A stretch of DNA of 8,400 nucleotides from an uncultured Lachnospiraceae bacterium (GCA_937950565.1 CALFCS010000065.1:1-8400), one strand, 5' to 3'. Positions 1 through 6,733 are shown, numbered from the stretch's first letter. Program-made: numbers and translations. Notes: generated by a model from the letters alone, not told the origin.

Positions 1-434
1 CATTCGTCAAATGCCATAGCTATTGTAGATGCCAGATTCGACTGGATCTGCATGCTCTCCTCCGGTCCCATAAAAATCTTTCTTCCATCAATATGGGAAT
101 GAAAATAAACTCCCTCTTCTTTAATCCTTCGAAGTCCTGCCAGAGAAAAGACCTGAAAACCTCCCGAATCCGTAAGAACCGGTTTGTCCCATACCATAAA
201 CTTATGGATGCCTCCCAGTTTTTTTACTACCTCATCCCCGGGACGGACATGAAGATGATAGGTATTCGAAAGTTCCACCTGTGTTCCGATTTCCTGCAAA
301 TCCATGGTAGAAACCGCTCCTTTGATTGCTGCCGCTGTTCCTACATTCATAAATACAGGGGTCTCAATGACCCCATGTACTGTGTGCAATCTTCCTCTTT
401 TGGCAAGACCATCTTTTTTTAATAATTCATACAT
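1..434 (-). CDS. tgt: queuine/preQ1 tRNA-ribosyltransferase, N-terminal part (cut by window edge)
   Basis: This enzyme swaps the guanine at wobble position 34 of GUN-anticodon tRNAs for preQ1, the committed step of queuosine insertion in bacteria. Only the first 144 residues are visible; the frame is open to base 1, so the zinc-binding C-terminal part and the nucleophilic Asp lie outside. Seen directly: TPVFMNVGT (residues 25-33), SNTYHLHVRPG (56-66), and TDSGGFQVFSL (88-98) with Asp89, which matches the family's conserved active-site Asp, and MAFDE (140-144), the beginning of the family's FDEC motif. The start at 434 is supported by AGAGGA about 7 nt upstream; the nearby ATG at 430 hits a stop at once. 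It lies 30 bp downstream of the L,D-transpeptidase gene on the same strand, with no terminator between, so read-through is likely although the functions are unrelated. Identification is firm. Confidence 0.96.
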   Translation of the reverse strand, partial: MYELLKKDGLAKRGRLHTVHGVIETPVFMNVGTAAAIKGAVSTMDLQEIGTQVELSNTYHLHVRPGDEVVKKLGGIHKFMVWDKPVLTDSGGFQVFSLAGLRRIKEEGVYFHSHIDGRKIFMGPEESMQIQSNLASTIAMAFDE

Positions 435-464
435 GATCTTTTCCTCTTATTCATTTGACATTTT

Positions 465-2195
465 CTAATAATGGCATATAACCGGACACTTATCCGGAAT
501 CAGCTCATACAGCTGCTTTGCTTTATCCTTCGGCATATTCACACATCCATGTGAACCATGGCTCTTATATCTGGTACCGCCGAAAGATGACTGCCATGTA
601 GCATCATGGAATCCGATGCCTCCGTTAAACGGCATCCAGTATGCAACCGGAGTCTCATAAGAATAAGAACCATCCGGACGTCTCTCCCCGCGCAGGGTTG
701 CGTTTCTTGTCTTATAAGTCAATGTATAAGTTCCCTGCGGCGTTGCATTTCCTTTATTCGGATTACCGGTTACAACCGGAGCATCCATAACAACCTGGCC
801 ATTCTGTATGAACCACATATGCTGATTTGTCAGATCAACCTCTGCATAAGTCGTTCCGATATCTGTGCTTCCGTGGCTGACTCCCCGGCTTGCATAGGCC
901 GGCTCCCTCGTCACAGTCTCTCCATTCTGAATGTTGGCAGTGAGCGCCGCATATTCGGCTTCCTGGTCAATCTTCCATCCAAATTTTCCGCCTTCCACAG
1001 TAACCGTATTTCCATTTGCAGTTGTAAACTGACGCGGTTTTCCTCTTGTATTATATTTTTCAGCAAGTGTAGCAATATAAGCTTTCACAGCCTCTGTATT
1101 AAATCCTACGCTCATATTCTCATCACAGGTGACCCATTGAGAAATAACAGAGGCATCTACAACTTCTGTGTTTGGATTAAAATCATAAGTAATGCTTGCG
1201 CCGAGATATGCATTCATAGCATCCTTCGCCGCGATGACTTCCTGGGAATCCTGAACAAATCTCGGAAGCAGGTAGCAGTCCATATCGGCAAGCTTCAAGG
1301 ATGGCTGAAATCCATCAATTGCCTTCTTTACCGCACTCGTAAATTTTTCCGTATCAATCTGGGTTCCAATTACCTCCGGCGCTACGACAAACTCCGTATT
1401 CTGAAATTCCGGATGTGCATCCACAGATGCCGTCTGATTCTCTGCCACCAGACAAGGCAGACTATTTATCTGCCCTACAAGCGCATTTTCATCATACTTC
1501 ACACCAACAGGAGCTTCAATCTCCGGCTTATCCCACAAAGCCTTCACCCACAGGAAGTTATCCTGCGCCTTAATCAGCTCCTCAATATCTGTTCCCGCAG
1601 CATATTCCAGGGAAATATCAGAGCCTTTAATCTGCTGGACATCACCATCAGACTCTTCGATGTTGAGTACATAATCACTAACCTGCTGCTTCATCTCTTC
1701 TTCCGCCTGCGCCGCACTTTTCATTGACACATCTCTTCCATTTACAGATGTATTGAAAATAAAATGGCTTCCGAAATAAATAGCAAGGCCGATATATGCG
1801 ACCGCAATGATTCCTATCATACTCCCTGCCGTAATTGCCGCAATCTTTTTGCCCTTTCCCTTTTTTCTCTTTTTTCGTATAGGTTCTTCCTCATAGTCCT
1901 CATCAAAATCTTCCTCAGAATCTTCCTCGAAGTCTTCGTCAAAATCTTCCTCTTCAGATTCGTCTTCAAACTCCTCCCCGAAATCTTCCTCTTCAGATTC
2001 GTCAAATTCTATCGATTCCCCTTCGTCATCTAAATCCACATAATCTATCTCAAAATCATCCGGAATATGAAAAACATCTTTTTCTGATATTTCTTTTTTG
2101 GTTTTACTTCCGGACTTTCCCTTCTCTATATCACTATAGAGTTCCTTCATTGTTTCCTCAATGATTTCTTCTGCACTTTTATCCTTATTACCCAT
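465..2195 (-). CDS. membrane-anchored L,D-transpeptidase (YkuD) with acidic repeat tail
   Basis: Predicted to form 3-3 (L,D) cross-links in peptidoglycan or to attach molecules to stem peptides, acting outside the membrane. The 576 residues show, in order: a cytoplasmic tail very rich in Asp/Glu (about 40-104) with a 13-residue repeat; a basic stop (RKKRKKGKGKK, 107-117); one membrane helix (about 118-141), giving an N-in topology; an extracellular part of about 300 residues resembling paired PG_binding_4 domains, ending near EGGKFGWKID (401-410); and a C-terminal YkuD domain (about 448-575). The catalytic motif SHGSHGCVNM (545-554) has Cys551 as nucleophile, with His530 in GIGFHD upstream. 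Other external cysteines occur at 248, 307, 357, 570 and 574. The start is set by GAGGAG 8 nt before the ATG. A promoter candidate lies just upstream; tgt follows 30 bp downstream. The domain order is known in Clostridia; substrate and partners cannot be read from sequence. Confidence 0.93.
   Translation of the reverse strand: MGNKDKSAEEIIEETMKELYSDIEKGKSGSKTKKEISEKDVFHIPDDFEIDYVDLDDEGESIEFDESEEEDFGEEFEDESEEEDFDEDFEEDSEEDFDEDYEEEPIRKKRKKGKGKKIAAITAGSMIGIIAVAYIGLAIYFGSHFIFNTSVNGRDVSMKSAAQAEEEMKQQVSDYVLNIEESDGDVQQIKGSDISLEYAAGTDIEELIKAQDNFLWVKALWDKPEIEAPVGVKYDENALVGQINSLPCLVAENQTASVDAHPEFQNTEFVVAPEVIGTQIDTEKFTSAVKKAIDGFQPSLKLADMDCYLLPRFVQDSQEVIAAKDAMNAYLGASITYDFNPNTEVVDASVISQWVTCDENMSVGFNTEAVKAYIATLAEKYNTRGKPRQFTTANGNTVTVEGGKFGWKIDQEAEYAALTANIQNGETVTREPAYASRGVSHGSTDIGTTYAEVDLTNQHMWFIQNGQVVMDAPVVTGNPNKGNATPQGTYTLTYKTRNATLRGERRPDGSYSYETPVAYWMPFNGGIGFHDATWQSSFGGTRYKSHGSHGCVNMPKDKAKQLYELIPDKCPVICHY
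1890..2003 (-). repeat. 13-codon acidic tandem repeat inside the L,D-transpeptidase gene
   Basis: Residues 65-77 (DESEEEDFGEEFE), 78-90 (DESEEEDFDEDFE) and 91-102 (EDSEEDFDEDYE) form two full and one slightly shortened, degenerate copy of an acidic unit with an aromatic residue near the end. At DNA level a 23-nt stretch is repeated perfectly at 1942-1964 and 1981-2003, exactly 39 bp (13 codons) apart, so gain or loss of one unit would keep the reading frame. The near-identical DNA suggests a recent duplication rather than convergence on acidic codons alone. Confidence 0.85.
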
Positions 2196-2230
2196 TTAAT
2201 ATACTCCTCACTCTTTCTTTCACGCTATTT

Positions 2231-2259
2231 ATTATAATATGCACCCTCTTAAAAGTACA
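2231..2259 (-). promoter_or_regulatory. candidate SigA promoter for the L,D-transpeptidase gene
   Basis: Read on the minus strand, TATAAT lies at 2236-2231, a perfect -10 match. A 17-bp spacer leads to TGTACT at 2259-2254, which matches only three of six -35 consensus bases. It would start transcription about 30 nt before the ATG at 2195, leaving room for just the GAGGAG Shine-Dalgarno site. The -10 is convincing; the -35 is weak, so an activator or a shifted -10 (TATTAT, overlapping) is possible. Confidence 0.5.
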
Positions 2260-2286
2260 GTATTAATTCGCCAAATTCATGAAGAT

Positions 2287-2304
2287 TTCGTTAAGATTCG
2301 TTAA
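2287..2304. repeat. direct repeat TTCGTTAA x2 in the divergent promoter region
   Basis: The octamer TTCGTTAA occurs at 2287-2294 and again at 2297-2304, one helical turn apart (10 bp). It sits between the two divergent promoter candidates, 28 bp from the -35 of the transpeptidase gene and 11 bp from that of aroC. Tandem half-sites on one face of the helix are typical of OmpR/PhoB-type response regulators, but no regulator is encoded here and the spacing alone does not identify one. It may be chance in AT-rich DNA. Confidence 0.35.
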
Positions 2305-2315
2305 AGAATTTCTGA

Positions 2316-2344
2316 TTGCAGGTTTCTCTTCATTCTTATATAAT
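2316..2344 (+). promoter_or_regulatory. candidate SigA promoter for aroC
   Basis: TTGCAG at 2316-2321, a 17-bp spacer, and a perfect TATAAT at 2339-2344. Transcription would begin near 2351, giving a leader of about 58 nt before the aroC start at 2409. I see no T-box, riboswitch or attenuator hairpin in this short leader. The -35 matches only the TTG core, so strength is uncertain. Confidence 0.55.
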
Positions 2345-2408
2345 AAAATCATTAACAGGATTTGTTTATTCCAGACATTTTTTAGAAATTAATTAAAGGA
2401 GACTTAAT

Positions 2409-3506
2409 ATGGCAGGATCTACATATGGAACTTTATTTACAATAACAACATGGGGAGAATCCCACGGCGCAGCAATCGGTGTTGTGGTTGACGGCTGTCC
2501 GGCAGGACTTCCTTTAGATGAATCTGATATCCAGAGCTATCTGGACCGGCGTAAACCCGGTCAGAGCAAATTCACAACAAAACGAATGGAAGGGGACAAG
2601 GCTGAAATCTTATCCGGCATATTTGAAGGCCGTACCACCGGCACCCCTATTTCCATTCTTATCCGCAACGAAGACCAGCGCTCCCGTGACTACGGAAGAA
2701 TAAAGGACTGTTATCGTCCCGGCCATGCAGACTATACCTTCGATGCCAAATACGGGTTCCGTGATTACCGCGGCGGCGGGCGTTCCTCCGGCCGGGAAAC
2801 AATCGGACGGGTAGCTGCCGGCGCCATAGCCGCAAAAGCGCTGAAAGAACTGGGAATCGAAATTATGGCATACACGAAATCCATCGGTGATATCTGTATT
2901 CCTTCCTCTGAATACCATTATGATGAGATTGCGGACAATGTACTTTATATGCCTAATAATTCTTATGCAGAGAGAGCTTCCTCCTATCTGGAAAAATGCA
3001 TGGCAGACAAGGATTCCTCCGGCGGTGTAATCGAATGTGCGATTACCGGAATGCCTGCTGGAATCGGTGAACCAGTCTTTGACAAGCTTGATGCCTCTCT
3101 CGCAAAAGCAATGATGTCCGTCGGCGCTGTAAAAGGAGTAGAAATCGGCGACGGATTTGCCACAGCCAAGTCAGTTGGAAGTACCAATAACGATGCCTTT
3201 TTCCAGGAAAACGGGAAAATCCTCAAAAAGACAAACCACTCCGGCGGCATCTTAGGAGGCATCAGCGACGGAAGTGCGATTCTTATACGGACAGCCATAA
3301 AGCCAACCCCGTCCATTGCCAGAGCGCAGGATACCGTTACAAATACCGGAGAGAACACATCCCTTTCCATTACCGGACGCCACGATCCGATTATCGTGCC
3401 AAGAGCGGTTGTCGTAATAGAATCCATGGCTGCCGTAACAATCCTTGACCAGATTATGATTAACATGTCGTCAAAGATGGAAAGCCTGAAACATTTTTAC
3501 AAATAA
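2409..3506 (+). CDS. aroC: chorismate synthase
   Basis: Catalyses the last step of the shikimate pathway, converting 5-enolpyruvylshikimate-3-phosphate to chorismate with reduced FMN as cofactor, in the cytoplasm. At 365 residues it has the usual family length. Visible family signatures: WGESHG (15-20) with His19, RRKPGQSKFTT (47-57), RPGHADYTF (103-111) with His106, RGGGRSSGRET (121-131), NHSGGILGGISDG (276-288) and GRHDP (323-327). The two histidines are the conserved acid/base pair of the family. The start is fixed by AAAGGAG at 2395-2401, 7 nt before the ATG. It is a single-gene transcription unit as far as seen: its own promoter candidate upstream and a hairpin terminator 8 nt after the stop. 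No other aromatic amino acid genes are adjacent. No flavin reductase domain is fused, so it is presumably of the monofunctional type that relies on other sources of reduced flavin. Confidence 0.98.
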   Translation: MAGSTYGTLFTITTWGESHGAAIGVVVDGCPAGLPLDESDIQSYLDRRKPGQSKFTTKRMEGDKAEILSGIFEGRTTGTPISILIRNEDQRSRDYGRIKDCYRPGHADYTFDAKYGFRDYRGGGRSSGRETIGRVAAGAIAAKALKELGIEIMAYTKSIGDICIPSSEYHYDEIADNVLYMPNNSYAERASSYLEKCMADKDSSGGVIECAITGMPAGIGEPVFDKLDASLAKAMMSVGAVKGVEIGDGFATAKSVGSTNNDAFFQENGKILKKTNHSGGILGGISDGSAILIRTAIKPTPSIARAQDTVTNTGENTSLSITGRHDPIIVPRAVVVIESMAAVTILDQIMINMSSKMESLKHFYK

Positions 3507-3513
3507 AAAGAAC

Positions 3514-3554
3514 CGCGTAATAAAAGGATATTTCCCTTTATTACGCGATTTTTT
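3514..3554. terminator. intrinsic, probably bidirectional terminator between aroC and the convergent operon
   Basis: CGCGTAATAAAAGG (3514-3527) pairs with CCCTTTATTACGCG (3534-3547) around a 6-nt loop: eleven consecutive pairs, one A-C mismatch, two more G-C pairs. Six T residues follow at 3549-3554, giving a textbook terminator for aroC. Read the other way, the stem lies 5 nt past the kinase stop codon (3553-3555) and is followed by a T-rich but interrupted tract (opposite 3501-3512), so it likely also ends the minus-strand operon, less efficiently. The plus-strand T-run overlaps the end of the kinase gene. Confidence 0.9.
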
Positions 3555-5220
3555 ATACGTGAAAGCATCCGCCTCCAATAAATTCCCGAAGCAGGGAATT
3601 CATCGGTACATTTTCACTTCCGATTCCCACAAAATAATCCAAAAATTTTAAAAGCCGTTTTGCTTCTGTATGCTCCGGAGCCTCTCTGTCAATCCCAAAC
3701 AGCTGCGCTTCCACATAAGGCTTTAACACAGCCAGCTCATAAATAAGCGCTGAATTAAACATTACATCCGCTTCCTCTTGATACGGGAAAATATTTTGTT
3801 CTTCTCCACGTCTCACGGAAGGCCACATACGAATCGTCCTTGCAGCAGATGAGCCCCGGGTACGTGCATCCCTTACAATTCTCCTGAGCAGCCGTCCATC
3901 TGTCGTCGGAATCCGGTTATGTTCATCAATATTCAGCTGTGTCAGGGCGCTGATATAAATACGGAATTTATTTTCATCCGAAAGGCTCCTTGTAAGCTCC
4001 GGATTCAGACAGTGAATTCCTTCTATAACAAGAATATCATTGTTTCCAAGCCGTTTTGGTCTGCTATTGAATTCTTTATGCCCGGTCAGGAAGTTAAAAG
4101 TCGGTATTACCACCTCCCTGCCTTCTATCAGTTCACGCATCTGGCGGTTAAAAAGCTCTACATCCACTGCACCAAGACATTCAAAATCATAGTTTCCCTC
4201 TTTATCTCTCGGCGTCTGCTCCCTTTCCACAAAATAATTATCTACCGCAATCGGATGCGGCACAAATCCATTTGCCCGAAGCTGTATGGAAAGCCGGTGG
4301 GAAAACGTCGTTTTCCCAGATGACGACGGCCCTGCAATGAGGATGAATTTAATATCCGGGTCTGTGGCAATCATACCTGCAATCTCCGCAATCCTCTTCT
4401 CCTGCATTGCCTCCTGTACAAGAACAAGCTCCTGAACATCCCCCTTTGTAATGCAGTCATTCAAATCACCTACGGTCTCAATCCCCTGCGCATCTCCCCA
4501 TCTGGTAGATTCCCTGAGAACCTGGAACAACTTGTTCTGGGGATGGAAAGGCGGAACAATCTCCGGCGCTGACCGTTCCGGCATCTGGATGACAAATCCT
4601 TCCTCATACAAATACAATTTAAAATATTTCAAATATCGTGCACTCGGAACCATATATCCATAATAGTAGTCCTCAAATTCATTCATACTGTAAATATTTA
4701 CTTTGGACACTCTTCTATACCGAAACAGCCGTTCTTTATCATACATTCCATGCTTTTTAAAAAGTGCGATTGCATCGTCTGTATGGATACTGCGTTTGTC
4801 AATCGGCATATCCTGCTCCACCATTTCATACATCCGTTTCTCCACACGATCCAGAAACTCCTGATTCAACTCAACAAAGCCTTCTATTTTACAATAATAT
4901 CCATGGCTTACTGAATAAAGGATTCGCACCTTATCCACATTTTCGTGTTCCATCACATCATAGACTGCCTTTACAAGCATCAAGCTCATACTTCGTTTGT
5001 AAGTCTTATGACCGATTTCATCCGCCGTTGTTATAAACCGGAGCCTACAGTCACTTTGAAGGGTTTTCCCCAGCTCCTGGAGCCTGTTATCTACGAGAAC
5101 AAGGACAATATCATTCTCATACTCCTGCTCGTAATCCCGGGCAATTTCACCGTATGTAGTCCCTGCTTCATACTGCCGGATGGCATCCTCTATCTGCACG
5201 GTATACATTTCTTTTCCCAT
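3553..5220 (-). CDS. TGS-SAD-uridine kinase-like fusion (nucleoside kinase family)
   Basis: A 555-residue protein in three parts. Residues about 5-65 resemble a TGS domain as at the N-terminus of threonyl-tRNA synthetase (VQIEDAIRQYEAGTTYGEIA). Residues about 66-190 resemble the following SAD (second additional/editing) domain, including VSHGYYCKIEG (104-114). Residues about 275-500 are a P-loop kinase of the uridine kinase/phosphoribulokinase superfamily: GPSSSGKTT (297-305), VDNYF with Asp327 as likely catalytic acid, and LVIEGIHCLNP (397-407). A stand-alone uridine kinase is only about 210 residues, so the front half is an addition. The class I-like fusion is recurrent in Clostridia and often labelled uridine or nucleoside kinase; its true substrate is unsettled. 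I chose the start at 5220 because AGGGAGG lies 5 nt upstream; an in-frame ATG at 5241 lies inside the previous gene without a good ribosome site. It is the last gene of the dnaG-rpoD operon. By eye the SAD part lacks the editing histidines. Confidence 0.85.
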   Translation of the reverse strand: MGKEMYTVQIEDAIRQYEAGTTYGEIARDYEQEYENDIVLVLVDNRLQELGKTLQSDCRLRFITTADEIGHKTYKRSMSLMLVKAVYDVMEHENVDKVRILYSVSHGYYCKIEGFVELNQEFLDRVEKRMYEMVEQDMPIDKRSIHTDDAIALFKKHGMYDKERLFRYRRVSKVNIYSMNEFEDYYYGYMVPSARYLKYFKLYLYEEGFVIQMPERSAPEIVPPFHPQNKLFQVLRESTRWGDAQGIETVGDLNDCITKGDVQELVLVQEAMQEKRIAEIAGMIATDPDIKFILIAGPSSSGKTTFSHRLSIQLRANGFVPHPIAVDNYFVEREQTPRDKEGNYDFECLGAVDVELFNRQMRELIEGREVVIPTFNFLTGHKEFNSRPKRLGNNDILVIEGIHCLNPELTRSLSDENKFRIYISALTQLNIDEHNRIPTTDGRLLRRIVRDARTRGSSAARTIRMWPSVRRGEEQNIFPYQEEADVMFNSALIYELAVLKPYVEAQLFGIDREAPEHTEAKRLLKFLDYFVGIGSENVPMNSLLREFIGGGCFHV

Positions 5221-5225
5221 ATTTT

Positions 5226-5232
5226 CCTCCCT
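5226..5232 (-). promoter_or_regulatory. Shine-Dalgarno site that decides the kinase start
   Basis: AGGGAGG on the minus strand, 5 nt before the ATG at 5220. The stop codon TAG of the DUF34 gene (5233-5231) overlaps its first bases, so a ribosome finishing that gene stops on top of the next start signal. This favours translational coupling and argues against the longer ATG at 5241. Confidence 0.85.
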
Positions 5233-6013
5233 ACAAAACAAGAAACGGATGACTGATCGCTGCTGCCTGCACCCGGATTCCTGCTATATGCTGTTCCAGA
5301 TATTCTTTCATGTCTCTGATAAATATATGCTCGATTCCATAATGCCCGGCATCAATGACTGCAAGTCCCTGGGCGACTGCATCAATTCCTTCGTGATGTC
5401 CGATATCTCCTGTAACCAGCACATCTGCGCCCTTTGCCAGCGCTTCTCCAATCACACTCTTTCCGGAACCCGGACAGATGGCAATCCGCCTCACCTCTTT
5501 TGCCGGGTCTCCAAATATCTTTACCGTATCCAGATCAAATGCTTTTTTTACCCGTCCGCACAGTTCCTTTAATTTTACAGGCGGAACGTCCGCAATCTTC
5601 CCAATTCCCTCTTCTGTTCCATTTTCACTCACCTGTGTAACTTCCAGAACCTGCGCATTTTTAAGATTCAGCTTTTCACAGGAAAGCTCTGCCATCCTTC
5701 CCACATCATAATTCGTATGCATAGCATAATAAGAAATATCATTCTGCAGAAGCTTCACGATACGTTTTCCAATAAAATCTCCGTCTGTCACGCGCTTCAG
5801 ACCGCCAAATATAAGTGGATGGTGCGTCACCAGCAGATCAGCGCCGCCTGCGATTGCCGCATCAACCCCTTCATCTGTCGCATCCAGTGCCACATAAACA
5901 CTTTTTACCTCTTTCTCCTGTCTGCCGGCCAGAAGCCCTACATTATCCCACTCAAGAGCCGCTGCTGCCGGATAGGTTTCTTCTATTATTTTTATGACTT
6001 CTCTGCATAACAT
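5231..6013 (-). CDS. DUF34/Nif3-like dinuclear metal-binding protein (short form)
   Basis: A 260-residue member of the Nif3/YbgI/YqfO family, cytoplasmic proteins known to form toroidal hexamers with a two-metal site per subunit. The metal ligands can be placed by eye: THHPLIF (63-69) with His64 and His65, HTNYD (99-103) with Asp103, and DAGHYGIE (221-228) with His224 and Glu228 at the expected four-residue spacing. GDIGHHE (202-208) is a further family motif. The length fits the short form, like E. coli YbgI, without the inserted middle domain of the roughly 370-residue Bacillus YqfO. Some databases call the family GTP cyclohydrolase 1 type 2; that activity is not established as its general role. 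The start at 6013 is chosen for GGGGAGG upstream; an in-frame ATG at 6058 has no good ribosome site. It overlaps trmK by 22 bp and is 10 bp from the kinase. Confidence 0.93.
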   Translation of the reverse strand: MLCREVIKIIEETYPAAAALEWDNVGLLAGRQEKEVKSVYVALDATDEGVDAAIAGGADLLVTHHPLIFGGLKRVTDGDFIGKRIVKLLQNDISYYAMHTNYDVGRMAELSCEKLNLKNAQVLEVTQVSENGTEEGIGKIADVPPVKLKELCGRVKKAFDLDTVKIFGDPAKEVRRIAICPGSGKSVIGEALAKGADVLVTGDIGHHEGIDAVAQGLAVIDAGHYGIEHIFIRDMKEYLEQHIAGIRVQAAAISHPFLVL

Positions 6014-6720
6014 CTTTCTTCTTCCTCCCCGTAACAGGAAAGTGCTTTCCCTACACATTCCAGTTTATGTTTGATTTCCCCTATTCGTTCCACTGTCCGG
6101 TCCGTCTTTTTCTGTTCTTCCAGTTTTTGCAATATTTCCCTGCTAATACGCATCTCCCGTATCAAATACTCCTTAAGTACCGGATGTTTCGCTAAGAGCA
6201 TCTTTTTCCCGTACATATATTCCCATTCTTCATAAATCTCACTCTTCCCATGTACGGCTTTCATTACAGGATAATACTTTCCGTCTTCACACACCATATC
6301 CTCAGCAGCAATGCACATGCCATGCTCATTCAGATACCGGCGAACTCTGTCTATCTCCGATTGCGGCTGAAGAATGAATTCAGATAATGTCTGTACGACC
6401 TCCTTGCCCTCTTCCAGAATCTTGATCACAAGCCCGCCGCCCATTCCTGCGGCAATCATCGTATCTGCCTCTCCAGGCGAAATGTTCCTGAGTCCATCAG
6501 ACAGTCTTGTCTCAATCTGTTCATTCAGTCCGCATGAGGCAATATGAATCCTTGCCCGCTCAAGCGGTCCTTTATTCACATCCAGCGCCAGGACCTTTGA
6601 TGCGACTCCTCTTTCTGTCAAATAAATCGGTATATATCCATGGTCGGTTCCAACATCCGCAACAGAGGCGCCCTCTGTCACAAGACCCGCAACCGCAGCC
6701 AGTCTTTTTGATAGTTCCAT
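5992..6720 (-). CDS. trmK: tRNA (adenine(22)-N1)-methyltransferase
   Basis: Predicted to methylate N1 of adenine 22 in the D-loop region of certain tRNAs using S-adenosylmethionine. The 242 residues match the B. subtilis YqfN/TrmK length. A Rossmann-type methyltransferase domain occupies about 1-155: motif I VADVGTDHGYIP (20-31), LALDVNKGPLERA (44-56) at the second strand, AAGMGGGL (90-97) and ILQPQSE (116-122), both characteristic of this family. The rest (about 160-225), rich in Lys and Glu, is likely a helical/coiled-coil C-terminal domain. The start at 6720 follows AGGAAGAGG by 5 nt. The last A of the rpoD stop codon is the first base of that ribosome site, 13 bp separating the genes, so coupling to rpoD is likely. 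The same order, sigma factor then TrmK then Nif3-like, occurs in Bacillus, which supports the call. Confidence 0.95.
   Translation of the reverse strand: MELSKRLAAVAGLVTEGASVADVGTDHGYIPIYLTERGVASKVLALDVNKGPLERARIHIASCGLNEQIETRLSDGLRNISPGEADTMIAAGMGGGLVIKILEEGKEVVQTLSEFILQPQSEIDRVRRYLNEHGMCIAAEDMVCEDGKYYPVMKAVHGKSEIYEEWEYMYGKKMLLAKHPVLKEYLIREMRISREILQKLEEQKKTDRTVERIGEIKHKLECVGKALSCYGEEEERCYAEKS
6024..6030 (-). promoter_or_regulatory. Shine-Dalgarno site that decides the DUF34/Nif3 start
   Basis: GGGGAGG on the minus strand inside the 3' end of trmK, 10 nt before the ATG at 6013. The spacing is at the long end but the complementarity is strong, and the resulting N-terminus (MLCREVIKIIEE) aligns with the normal start of the family. 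Confidence 0.75.
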
Positions 6721-6733
6721 AGGCGCCTCTTCC

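Noticed and set aside
606..1727. Long plus-strand open frame (373 codons) opposite the L,D-transpeptidase gene
   Set aside because: It is antisense to a clearly identified gene, has no family motif, a composition rich in Cys, Ile, Arg and Ser typical of a reverse-frame shadow, and no convincing ribosome site.
1764..2033. Plus-strand open frame rich in Phe, Leu and Ile, looking like a small membrane protein
   Set aside because: The hydrophobic pattern is simply the reverse complement of the GAA/GAT-rich acidic repeat (TTC/ATC codons). No independent start signal is seen.
2345..2408. Riboswitch, T-box or attenuator in the aroC leader
   Set aside because: The leader is only about 58 nt, with no T-box sequence, no leader peptide and no terminator-like hairpin.
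2984..3466. Minus-strand open frame of 160 codons inside aroC
   Set aside because: Antisense to strongly conserved chorismate synthase sequence; no recognisable domain and no ribosome site.
5221..5241. Longer kinase start at the ATG at 5241
   Set aside because: It begins inside the DUF34 gene without a good ribosome site, while the ATG at 5220 has AGGGAGG 5 nt upstream and the TGS similarity begins just after it.
6014..6058. Longer DUF34/Nif3 start at the ATG at 6058
   Set aside because: It would lengthen the overlap with trmK to 67 bp, has only a weak ribosome site, and adds residues not usual at the family's N-terminus.
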